Source: Harenicola maris
Lineage (GTDB): Bacteria; Pseudomonadota; Alphaproteobacteria; Rhodobacterales; Rhodobacteraceae
DNA: 64,000 nucleotides
NCBI GenBank assembly: GCA_018524345.1
Contig: JADQAZ010000004.1
Span: forward strand, 62,001 to 126,000
Direction of reading: 5' to 3'
This document shows, piece by piece, positions 35,246 to 42,891 of the stretch. A model generated the notes under the pieces. That model saw nothing but the letters and a program-made list of their open reading frames with translations, had not been told where the DNA came from and did not search any database. How positions within the stretch are numbered: the first letter of the stretch is position 1; each line of letters opens with the position of its first letter. The position numbers and the translations under genes were made by a program.

Positions 35246-38022
35246 TGTTGGTTTTGGGTCCCATAGGGTTTACCGCGCCTTGGCTTTTGCTGGGGCTGAT
35301 TGCCTTGCCGATCCTTTGGGTGATCCTGCGGGCGGTGCCGCCTGCGCCGATCCGGCGGCGGTTTCCGGGTGTGGCGCTGCTGCTTGGTCTGACCGATGAC
35401 GAGAGCCAGACGGATCGCACGCCTTGGTGGCTTTTGCTGCTGCGGATGTTGGCGGTTGCGGCGGTGATTGTGGGCTTTGCGGGGCCGGTGTTGAACCCCT
35501 CCGATGCGCGGACGGGGCAGGGGCCTTTGTTGATTCTGACCGATGGTGGCTGGGCCGATGGCCGTGATTGGTCGCGGCGGGAGGACCGGATTGCGGGCCT
35601 TCTGGCCGAGGCGGAGCGGAACAATCGCCCTGTGGCGCTTGTGTCTTTGGCCGAAGCGCCGAAGCGGGTGCCGAATTTCCAGCCGCCGAGTGCTTGGTCG
35701 ACGCGGCTTGGCAATCTGGCGCCGCAGCCATGGCGGCCCGATGCGGCGATGACGGCGGATTTTGCCGCGGCTTTGGCCGAGGCGGGGCCGTTCGAGAGCT
35801 ATTGGCTGTCGGATGGGCTGGCCTGGCCGGGGCGCGGCGGGCTGCTCAGCGAGCTTGAGGCGCAGGGTCCTGTGACCCTGTTCGAGAGCCCGCGTCCGGC
35901 CTTGGGCCTGCGCCCTGTGCGGTTTGAGGACGGGGTGGTCAAGCTGACCGCGCTGCGCCCTGCGCCGGGGATCGAGCGGCAGATTTCTGTTGTGGCCTAT
36001 GGGCTTGACCCCTCGGGCACCGAACGCGCGCTGGCGCGCGGCGAGGCCGAGTTTGCCCCGCCGGAGGTGGAGGCCGAGGTGGCGCTCTCCCTGCCTGCGG
36101 AGCTGCGCAACCGGATCAGCCGGTTCGAGATTGACGGCGAGCGGACCGCCGGTGCCGTTAGCCTGACGGACGACGGGCTGCGCCGCCGCGAGGTGGCCCT
36201 GATTGCGGGCCGCGAGGACCGTGAGGGATTGGAGCTTTTGTCGCCGCTGCATTATCTGCAGCAGGCTTTGGAGCCGACGGCGGATTTGGTAGATGGCACT
36301 TTGGCCGATGTTTTGTTGGCCAATCCCGATGCGATTGTCATGGCCGATGTGGCCAGTGTTGCGGCGGGCGAGCAGGCGCCTTTGCTGGAGTGGATCGAGA
36401 ACGGCGGGCTGTTGCTCCGCTTTGCCGGGCCGCGCATGGCGGCCTCTGACATCAGCCGTACCGAGGAGGACCCGTTGATGCCCGTGCGCCTGCGCGAGGG
36501 GGGGCGGACCGTGGGCGGCGCGATGAGCTGGGGCGAGCCCAAGACATTGCGCGCCTTTGACGAGGACAGCCCGTTTTTCGGCCTTGATACATCCGATGAG
36601 GTTGTTGTCACGGCGCAGGTTCTGGCGCAGCCCGATCCGGCCCTTGCCAGCCGCGTGATTGCGGCGCTTGAGGATGGCACGCCCTTGGTCACGCGCAAGC
36701 GGATCGGGGCGGGGCAGGTGATCCTGTTCCACGTCACGGCCAATGCGGAATGGTCGAGCCTGCCGCTCTCTGGCCTGTTTGTGCAGATGCTGGAGCGGAT
36801 GGCGGTGTCGACCCAGCCGGCCCTGACCGAGGCCTCGGAGCTGGAGGGGACGGTTTGGGCCCCGCGGGTGGTTTTGAACGGGTTTGGCGAAGTGATGGAT
36901 GCGGGGCAACTGGCGGGAATCAAAGGCGAACTTCTGGCCGAGGGGGTCTTGGGCCCTGATTTGCCGCCGGGGCTTTATGAGGGCGAGGATCGCTCGATTG
37001 CACTCAATGTGATCCGCCCTGATGCGGAATTGACGCCGACGAACTGGCCTGCGCGCCTGCGGGTGGAGGGGCTGGATGTGCTGCGGGAAACTTTGCTTAA
37101 GGGCTGGCTTCTGGCGACGGCTCTGGTCTTGCTAGCGGTGGATGTTCTGGCCTCGCTCTGGCTGTCAGGGAAGCTCACGGGGCCGCGCGCCGCGCGGGCC
37201 TCGGCTGTTGTTCTGGCGCTGGTTCTGGCGGCGCCCTCGGGCGGGGCGCGGGCGCAGGAGAGCGATGATGCCCTTGCGATTCTGGCGACGTCAGAGGTGG
37301 TGCTGGCCCATGTGATCACCGGTGATCAGCGGCTGGATGCGACGGCCTTTGACGGGCTGCGCGGCTTGTCCGAGGTGCTGTTCCGGCGGACCTCCATCGA
37401 GCCTGCGGAGCCGATCGGGGTGAACCTTGAGACCGACGAGCTGGCGTTTTTTCCCTTTCTTTACTGGCCGATTTCGCCGGAGCAGCCGCTGCCCTCGGTC
37501 GAGGCCTATGGCAAGTTGAACCGCTATCTGCGAAGCGGCGGGATGATCCTGTTTGATACACGGGATGCGGCGATCGGGGGCTTTGGCTCTGACACGCCGG
37601 AGGGGCGCAAGCTGCAACAGCTGGCGCGGCCATTGGATATTCCGCCGCTGGAGGTTGTGCCCGCCGATCACGTTTTGACGCGGACATTCTACCTGCTGCA
37701 AGACTTCCCCGGACGCCATGCGAGTCGGGATGTTTGGGTTGAGGCCGCGCCCCCCGATGCGGAGCAGATCGAGGGAATGCCTTTCAGAAACCTTAACGAC
37801 GGGGTCACGCCGGTGGTGATTGGCGGCAATGACTGGGCCGCGGCATGGGCCGTTGACCGCAACGGGAACACCCTTTTCCCCGTTGGGCGGGGCTATGCCG
37901 GTGAACAGCAGCGCGAGATTGCCTATCGTTTCGGGGTTAACCTTATCATGCATGTGTTAACAGGGAATTATAAGTCAGATCAGGTCCATGTGCCTGCTCT
38001 GCTGGATCGGTTGGGCCAATGA
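35245..38022 (+). CDS. BatA-type membrane protein fused to DUF4159
   Basis: A 925-residue protein. Residues 1-80 are a BatA-like N-terminus with two helices (GFTAPWLLLGLIALPILWVI). A long extracytoplasmic-looking middle follows. A helix near 615-640 (LLATALVLLAVDVLASLW) and a second hydrophobic segment ending in a signal-peptidase-like site (GGARAQ) near 670 precede the C-terminal DUF4159 domain (about 675-925, YLRSGGMILFDTRDA). I start at MLVLGPIGF, overlapping the DUF58 stop, rather than 24 codons earlier. Function unknown; DUF4159 has a glutamine-amidotransferase-like fold. Confidence 0.85.
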   Translation: MLVLGPIGFTAPWLLLGLIALPILWVILRAVPPAPIRRRFPGVALLLGLTDDESQTDRTPWWLLLLRMLAVAAVIVGFAGPVLNPSDARTGQGPLLILTDGGWADGRDWSRREDRIAGLLAEAERNNRPVALVSLAEAPKRVPNFQPPSAWSTRLGNLAPQPWRPDAAMTADFAAALAEAGPFESYWLSDGLAWPGRGGLLSELEAQGPVTLFESPRPALGLRPVRFEDGVVKLTALRPAPGIERQISVVAYGLDPSGTERALARGEAEFAPPEVEAEVALSLPAELRNRISRFEIDGERTAGAVSLTDDGLRRREVALIAGREDREGLELLSPLHYLQQALEPTADLVDGTLADVLLANPDAIVMADVASVAAGEQAPLLEWIENGGLLLRFAGPRMAASDISRTEEDPLMPVRLREGGRTVGGAMSWGEPKTLRAFDEDSPFFGLDTSDEVVVTAQVLAQPDPALASRVIAALEDGTPLVTRKRIGAGQVILFHVTANAEWSSLPLSGLFVQMLERMAVSTQPALTEASELEGTVWAPRVVLNGFGEVMDAGQLAGIKGELLAEGVLGPDLPPGLYEGEDRSIALNVIRPDAELTPTNWPARLRVEGLDVLRETLLKGWLLATALVLLAVDVLASLWLSGKLTGPRAARASAVVLALVLAAPSGGARAQESDDALAILATSEVVLAHVITGDQRLDATAFDGLRGLSEVLFRRTSIEPAEPIGVNLETDELAFFPFLYWPISPEQPLPSVEAYGKLNRYLRSGGMILFDTRDAAIGGFGSDTPEGRKLQQLARPLDIPPLEVVPADHVLTRTFYLLQDFPGRHASRDVWVEAAPPDAEQIEGMPFRNLNDGVTPVVIGGNDWAAAWAVDRNGNTLFPVGRGYAGEQQREIAYRFGVNLIMHVLTGNYKSDQVHVPALLDRLGQ

Positions 38023-40106
38023 CGGGAACGGTGATTTTCGACCCGCTTTTGCCGGAGCTTCTGGTCTATGGGGCCATGGGGTTGATGGCTTTGATCGTCT
38101 TTGTCGCGCTGTGGCGCGGGCTGACGGGGTGGTGGCTGCGGGGGCTGGCCGCGGCGGTGATCGGGCTGGCCTTGATGAACCCCTCCTATCAGCAGGAGGA
38201 GCGCACCCCCCTGTCCGATATCGTGCTGTTGGTGGTGGATGAAAGCGCCTCGCAGCGCATTGCGGAGCGCGCGGCCCAAACGGCGGAGGCCGTGGCCAAG
38301 ATCGAGGCCGAGGTGGCCGCCCTGCCCAATACGGAGCTGCGCCAGATCACCCTGCGCGATGCGGAGGGGAACGAGGGCACCTTGGCGATGACGGCCCTTG
38401 CGGAGCTGATGGCGGAGGAGCCGCGGGCGCGGATTGCGGGGGCGATTTTGGTCTCTGACGGGCGGGTGCATGACATCGAGCGTTTGCCGGGCCTGCCCGC
38501 GCCTTTGCACCTTGTGCAGACGGGGCTGGAGAGCGATTGGGACCGGCGTTTGACGGTGAAGAACGCCCCTGCCTTCGCGATTATCGACGAGGAAATCACC
38601 CTGACCCTGCGCATTGATGATGACGGGGCGGTGCCTGCGGACCTGCCCGAGCTGGCGCAGATTTCCATTGCTGTCGATGGCGGCGATCCTGCGACCTATT
38701 CGGTGCCGGTGGGCGAGGATCTGACCCTGCCTGTGACCCTTGGGCACGGGGGGATGAATGTGATCCAGTTCTCCCTTCCCGAGGAGGAGGGAGAACTGAC
38801 CGAGCGCAACAATATCGCGGTGATCCAGATCAATGGTGTGCGCGATCGTCTGCGGGTTTTGCTGGTCTCCGGGGAGCCCCATGCGGGCGAGCGGACGTGG
38901 CGCAACCTGTTGAAATCGGACAGTTCCGTGGACCTTGTGCATTTCACCATCCTGCGTCCGCCGGACAAGCAGGACGGGGTGCCGGTGACGCAGTTGTCGT
39001 TGATTGCCTTCCCTGTGCGCGAGTTGTTTCTGGAGAAGACCGACGAGTTCGATCTGATCATTTTTGACCGCTATCGCAAGCGCGGCATTCTGCCGACGCT
39101 CTATCTGGATAACATCCGGTCCTATGTGGAGCGGGGCGGTGCGGTTCTGGTGGCGGCGGGGCCTTATTTTGCCAGTGCGGAGAGCATTTATCGCTCGCCT
39201 TTGGCGGATATTTTGCCCTCCTCGCCGACGGGGCGTGTGATCGAGGAAGGCTTCTTGCCGGAGCTGTCGGAGATCGGCACGCGGCACCCTGTGACGCAGG
39301 GGCTCGAAGACCTTGCCCCCGCCGCGCCGGAGGGCGAGGGGCCGGGTTGGGGCCGTTGGTTCCGCCTGATCGACCTCGTCCCGCAGAGCGGGCAGGTGGT
39401 GATGACCGCGACGGAGGAGGACCGGCCCTTGCTGGTGCTGGACCGTGTGGGTGAGGGGCGTGTGGCGCTGATGGCCTCTGACCACGCCTGGCTGTGGTCG
39501 CGCGGGTTCGAGGGCGGCGGGCCGCAGTTGGAATTGCTGCGCCGTTTGGCCCATTGGATGATGAAAGAGCCCGATCTGGAGGAGGAGGCCCTGACCGCCA
39601 CGGCGGAGGGGCAGCGCCTGACCGTGACGCGGCGGACCCTGTCCGAGGCGCCCTCGGATGTGGAGGTGACGGGGCCGGATGGCACCGTGACGGTCCTGCC
39701 CCTGACCGAGGTGTCGCCGGGTAAGTTCGAGGCGGAATTTGTGGGGCCGGAGCTTGGCCTCTATCGCCTGAACGACGGGGAGATGGAGGCGGTGATCGCC
39801 CTTGGTCCCTCTGCCCCGCGCGAGTTTGAACAGACCATTGCCACCGGCGAGATTTTGCAAGCGGCGGTGGACCTTGGCCGCGGCGGTGTGCGCCGGATCG
39901 AGGAGGGCGTGCCGGACCTGCGCCGTGTGCGCGAGGGGCGTGCGGCGGCGGGGCGTGGCTGGATCGGGATCACCCCGCGCGGAGCCTATCAGACCGCCGA
40001 TGTGACGGTGACTCCGCTGGGCTTTCCATGGGCGTATTTGTTGCTTGCGGCGCTGTTTATCATTGGCGCATGGTTGCTTGAGGGGCGGCAGCGCAGGGCC
40101 GTTTAG
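38019..40106 (+). CDS. Membrane-anchored protein with amidotransferase-like core
   Basis: A 695-residue protein. Two helices (about 12-52), a VWA-like segment opening with [19 protein letters not shown], a central part resembling class I glutamine amidotransferase-like proteins ([41 protein letters not shown]; about 270-500), and a C-terminal helix ([18 protein letters not shown]). No catalytic Cys of a true amidotransferase is visible at the nucleophile elbow, so it is probably non-enzymatic. It ends the MoxR operon. Confidence 0.78.
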   Translation: MTGTVIFDPLLPELLVYGAMGLMALIVFVALWRGLTGWWLRGLAAAVIGLALMNPSYQQEERTPLSDIVLLVVDESASQRIAERAAQTAEAVAKIEAEVAALPNTELRQITLRDAEGNEGTLAMTALAELMAEEPRARIAGAILVSDGRVHDIERLPGLPAPLHLVQTGLESDWDRRLTVKNAPAFAIIDEEITLTLRIDDDGAVPADLPELAQISIAVDGGDPATYSVPVGEDLTLPVTLGHGGMNVIQFSLPEEEGELTERNNIAVIQINGVRDRLRVLLVSGEPHAGERTWRNLLKSDSSVDLVHFTILRPPDKQDGVPVTQLSLIAFPVRELFLEKTDEFDLIIFDRYRKRGILPTLYLDNIRSYVERGGAVLVAAGPYFASAESIYRSPLADILPSSPTGRVIEEGFLPELSEIGTRHPVTQGLEDLAPAAPEGEGPGWGRWFRLIDLVPQSGQVVMTATEEDRPLLVLDRVGEGRVALMASDHAWLWSRGFEGGGPQLELLRRLAHWMMKEPDLEEEALTATAEGQRLTVTRRTLSEAPSDVEVTGPDGTVTVLPLTEVSPGKFEAEFVGPELGLYRLNDGEMEAVIALGPSAPREFEQTIATGEILQAAVDLGRGGVRRIEEGVPDLRRVREGRAAAGRGWIGITPRGAYQTADVTVTPLGFPWAYLLLAALFIIGAWLLEGRQRRAV

Positions 40107-40165
40107 GGCCCTGTGACCCCTGCCGTCAAAACATTGAAATTGATGGATATTTAAGGGGGTTTGCC

Positions 40166-40954
40166 ATGCGGCTTTCCGGAAAGATTTGTGTTGTGACGGG
40201 TGCGGCGCAGGGGATTGGCGCGGGTATCGTGCGGGCCTTTGCCGCCGAGGGTGCCCATGTGGTTGCGGTTGATCTGGACGGCGCTGGCGCCGCCGCGATT
40301 GCGGCGGAGGTTGGCGGCGATCACATGGCGATGGATGTCTCGGACGAGGCGGGCTGGGAGGCGCTGGCCAAGGCGCATCCGGCGATTGACGTGATGGTCA
40401 ACAATGCGGGGATCACGGGCTTCGAGGCGGGCTTTGCCGCCCATGACCCCGAGAAGGCCAGCCTTGCGGAATGGCGCGCCGTGCATGCGGTGAATTTGGA
40501 CGGGACGTTTATGGGCTGCCGCTATGCCATCGGGGCGATGCGGGCGCGGGGGGCGGGCTCGATCATCAACATGTCCTCGCGTTCGGGCATGGTGGGGATT
40601 CCGGGGGCGGCGGCCTATGCTTCGTCGAAGGCGGGGATCCGGAACCATTCGAAAACGGTGGCGCTGTATTGTGCGCAGGAGGGGCTGAACATCCGCTGCA
40701 ATTCGATCCATCCCGGCGCGATCCTGACCCCGATGTGGGAGGCCATGCTGGGCACCGGAGAGGGGCGGGCAGAGCGCGAGGCGGGCTTTGTGAAGGACAC
40801 CCCGCAGAAGCGGTTTGGCCGGGTCGAGGAGGTCGCCGCGCTGGCGGTTTTGCTGGCCTCGGATGAGGCCGCCTATATGACCGGAACCGAGTTAACGATT
40901 GACGGCGGATTGCTGGCCGGAAGCGCCGCCTCCCCTTCTGCTGCGGAGGACTAG
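40166..40954 (+). CDS. SDR family oxidoreductase
   Basis: A 262-residue short-chain dehydrogenase. The cofactor loop is [11 protein letters not shown], with NNAGITG, and the catalytic Ser/Tyr/Lys lie in [11 protein letters not shown] and YASSKAGI. The Asp after beta-2 ([10 protein letters not shown]) suggests NAD rather than NADP. Substrate unknown. AAGGGGG precedes the ATG. Confidence 0.9.
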   Translation: MRLSGKICVVTGAAQGIGAGIVRAFAAEGAHVVAVDLDGAGAAAIAAEVGGDHMAMDVSDEAGWEALAKAHPAIDVMVNNAGITGFEAGFAAHDPEKASLAEWRAVHAVNLDGTFMGCRYAIGAMRARGAGSIINMSSRSGMVGIPGAAAYASSKAGIRNHSKTVALYCAQEGLNIRCNSIHPGAILTPMWEAMLGTGEGRAEREAGFVKDTPQKRFGRVEEVAALAVLLASDEAAYMTGTELTIDGGLLAGSAASPSAAED

Positions 40955-40986
40955 GGCTCTTTTGGGCGAATCAGGGGTTAACTGCC

Positions 40987-41007
40987 AGAATTTTCGGAGA
41001 AAATTCT
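40987..41007. repeat. 21-bp A/T palindrome, copy 2
   Basis: AGAATTTTC and GAAAATTCT around GGA, in the convergent gap between the SDR gene and rpe. Same family as 19500-19520 and 45329-45349. The 11-bp tandem array begins two bases later. Confidence 0.75.
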
Positions 41008-41009
41008 TA

Positions 41010-41057
41010 GCACAACCGATGCACAAGTGATGCACAACTGATGCACATATTTGTGCA
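41010..41057. repeat. 11-bp tandem repeat array ending in a palindrome
   Basis: Three consecutive units, GCACAACCGAT, GCACAAGTGAT and GCACAACTGAT, then a partial fourth, GCACATATTTG. The last part forms TGCACA-TATT-TGTGCA (41042-41057). The period equals about one helical turn. Three GGTTAAC heptamers flank the array (40976, 41067, 41086). Confidence 0.8.
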
Positions 41058-41087
41058 GATCGGCGGGGTTAACGCAGCGCGCGGTGG

Positions 41088-41786
41088 TTAACAGATTACG
41101 CCTGTGGCCATCTCTGCCGCCTTGCGGATGGCGGCGATGTTTTCGGCGTAGGGGGCGGGGTGTTCGGGGCTGCCGCCCTTGAACACTGCCGAGCCTGCGA
41201 CGAGGGCATCGGCGCCTGCGGCGGCGAGGCCGGGGGCGGTTTTGGGGCTGACGCCGCCGTCGATTTCGATGTGCACCTCGCGGTCGCCTATCATCTGGCG
41301 CAGTTCGGCGACTTTGCTCTCCAGCGGGATGAAGCTTTGCCCGCCAAAGCCGGGGTTCACCGTCATGACGCAGACGAGGTCAACAAGGTCCAGCACATCG
41401 GCCACGGCGGAGGCTGGCGTGCCGGGGTTGAGGGCGACGCCCGGGCGCATGCCTGCGGCGCGGGTGGCCTGCAGGGTGCGGTGGATATGGGGGCCTGCCT
41501 CCACATGGGAGGTGAGGAAATCGGCGCCCGCATCGGCGAAGGCCTGAATATAGGGATCGACCGGCGCGATCATCAGGTGCACGTCCATCACGCCCTTGAT
41601 ATGGGGGCGGATCGCTTTGCAGGTGTCGGGGCCGAAGGTGATATTGGGCACGAAGTGGCCGTCCATCACATCAACATGGATCCAGTCGGCGCCTGCGGCC
41701 TCGACGGCGCGGCATTCATCGCCAAAGCGGGCGAAATCTGCGGCAAGGATGGAGGGGGCAATTTTGATCGAACGGTTGAATGTCAT
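41088..41786 (-). CDS. rpe: Ribulose-phosphate 3-epimerase
   Basis: A 232-residue TIM-barrel enzyme interconverting ribulose 5-phosphate and xylulose 5-phosphate. KIAPSILAADF, WIHVDVMDGHFVPNITFG, VMTVNPGFGGQ and EIDGGV carry the metal-binding His and Asp residues. It is divergent from deoC, so pentose-phosphate and deoxyribose breakdown genes share one regulatory region. Confidence 0.97.
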   Translation of the reverse strand: MTFNRSIKIAPSILAADFARFGDECRAVEAAGADWIHVDVMDGHFVPNITFGPDTCKAIRPHIKGVMDVHLMIAPVDPYIQAFADAGADFLTSHVEAGPHIHRTLQATRAAGMRPGVALNPGTPASAVADVLDLVDLVCVMTVNPGFGGQSFIPLESKVAELRQMIGDREVHIEIDGGVSPKTAPGLAAAGADALVAGSAVFKGGSPEHPAPYAENIAAIRKAAEMATGVIC

Positions 41787-41850
41787 TGGGGGCCTCGAAC
41801 GCTGCGTTAGCCTCCCTTAGCGCCTATCGCGATGTCTTGCCACCCCTGTG

Positions 41851-41870
41851 GCCCCATGCGACCATGGGGC
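41851..41870. promoter_or_regulatory. Palindrome in the rpe/deoC divergent region
   Basis: GCCCCATG-CGAC-CATGGGGC, a perfect 8-bp-arm inverted repeat, ends 5 bases before the deoC ribosome site. It could be an operator or a leader hairpin controlling deoC translation. Confidence 0.45.
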
Positions 41871-41885
41871 GTAACGGAGGCACCT

Positions 41886-42887
41886 GTGACTTTGAAAACT
41901 GATACATCCACGCAATCCGCCACGGCGGGGTTGCCGCAAGTCTCTTTGGCCCGCAACCCGGGTATCGAGCTTGATCTGGACTGGGCGCTTGGCGTGCAGG
42001 CCAATACATCCGCGATCGAGCGGCGGGCGGCGAGCCTGCCGGGGCGGCGGTCTGTGAAGAAGGCCTTTCAGGCGGCATGGCTGTGCAAGGCGGTGAGCCT
42101 GATCGACCTGACCACCCTGTCGGGGGATGACACCGAGGGGCGCGTGCGGCGCCTTTGCGCCAAGGCGCGTCAGCCGGTGCGGCCCGAGATTCTGGAGGCC
42201 ATCGGCATGCAGGGTCTGACCACGGGGGCGGTGTGCGTTTACCACGATATGATCGAGACCGCCGTGCGGGCGCTTGAGGGCACGGGGATTCCTGTGGCGG
42301 CTGTCTCCACCGGTTTTCCGGCGGGGCTTTCGCCTTTGCATCTGCGGATTCTCGAGATTGAAGAGAGCGTGAAGGCCGGGGCCTCGGAGATCGACATCGT
42401 GATTTCGCGCCGTCATGTTCTGACCCAGAATTGGCAGGCGCTTTATGACGAGATGGCGGCCTTTCGCGCCGCTTGTGGCCCTGCGCACGTCAAGGCGATC
42501 TTGGCCACCGGGGAGCTGGGTAGCCTGCGCAATGTGGCGCGTGCCAGCCTGATTTGCATGATGGCGGGGGCCGATTTCATCAAGACCTCGACCGGCAAAG
42601 AGAGCGTCAATGCGACCCTGCCTGTGTCTTTGGTGATGATGCGGGCGATCCGCGATTACCACGCACGCACGGGCCATATGGTGGGCTACAAACCCGCGGG
42701 CGGGATTTCCAAGTCCAAGGACGCGGTGACCTATCTGGCGCTGCTGAAGGACGAGCTTGGGCCCCGCTGGGTGCAGCCCGATCTGTTCCGTTTCGGGGCC
42801 AGTTCCCTGCTGGGCGATATCGAGCGCCAGTTGGAGCATCACGTCACAGGGGCCTATTCGGCCCAATACCGCCATCCGATGGGATAG
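41886..42887 (+). CDS. deoC: Deoxyribose-phosphate aldolase
   Basis: A 333-residue class I aldolase splitting 2-deoxyribose 5-phosphate into acetaldehyde and glyceraldehyde 3-phosphate. LIDLTTLSGDD, HVKAILATGEL (proton-relay Lys region) and GADFIKTSTGK (Schiff-base Lys) are present. The GTG at 41886 has GGAGG five bases upstream. It belongs to the longer DeoC form found in eukaryotes and alphaproteobacteria. Four bases separate it from the ALDH16 gene, which could oxidise the acetaldehyde. Confidence 0.95.
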   Translation: MTLKTDTSTQSATAGLPQVSLARNPGIELDLDWALGVQANTSAIERRAASLPGRRSVKKAFQAAWLCKAVSLIDLTTLSGDDTEGRVRRLCAKARQPVRPEILEAIGMQGLTTGAVCVYHDMIETAVRALEGTGIPVAAVSTGFPAGLSPLHLRILEIEESVKAGASEIDIVISRRHVLTQNWQALYDEMAAFRAACGPAHVKAILATGELGSLRNVARASLICMMAGADFIKTSTGKESVNATLPVSLVMMRAIRDYHARTGHMVGYKPAGGISKSKDAVTYLALLKDELGPRWVQPDLFRFGASSLLGDIERQLEHHVTGAYSAQYRHPMG

Positions 42888-42891
42888 AGCA

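Noticed and set aside
41010-41042. CRISPR array
   Set aside because: Units are 11 bp, contiguous and without spacers; no cas gene in the window.
41010-41057. DnaA boxes or replication origin
   Set aside because: The repeat core TTGTGCATC differs from TTATCCACA at several positions, and no dnaA, parAB or AT-rich unwinding region is nearby.
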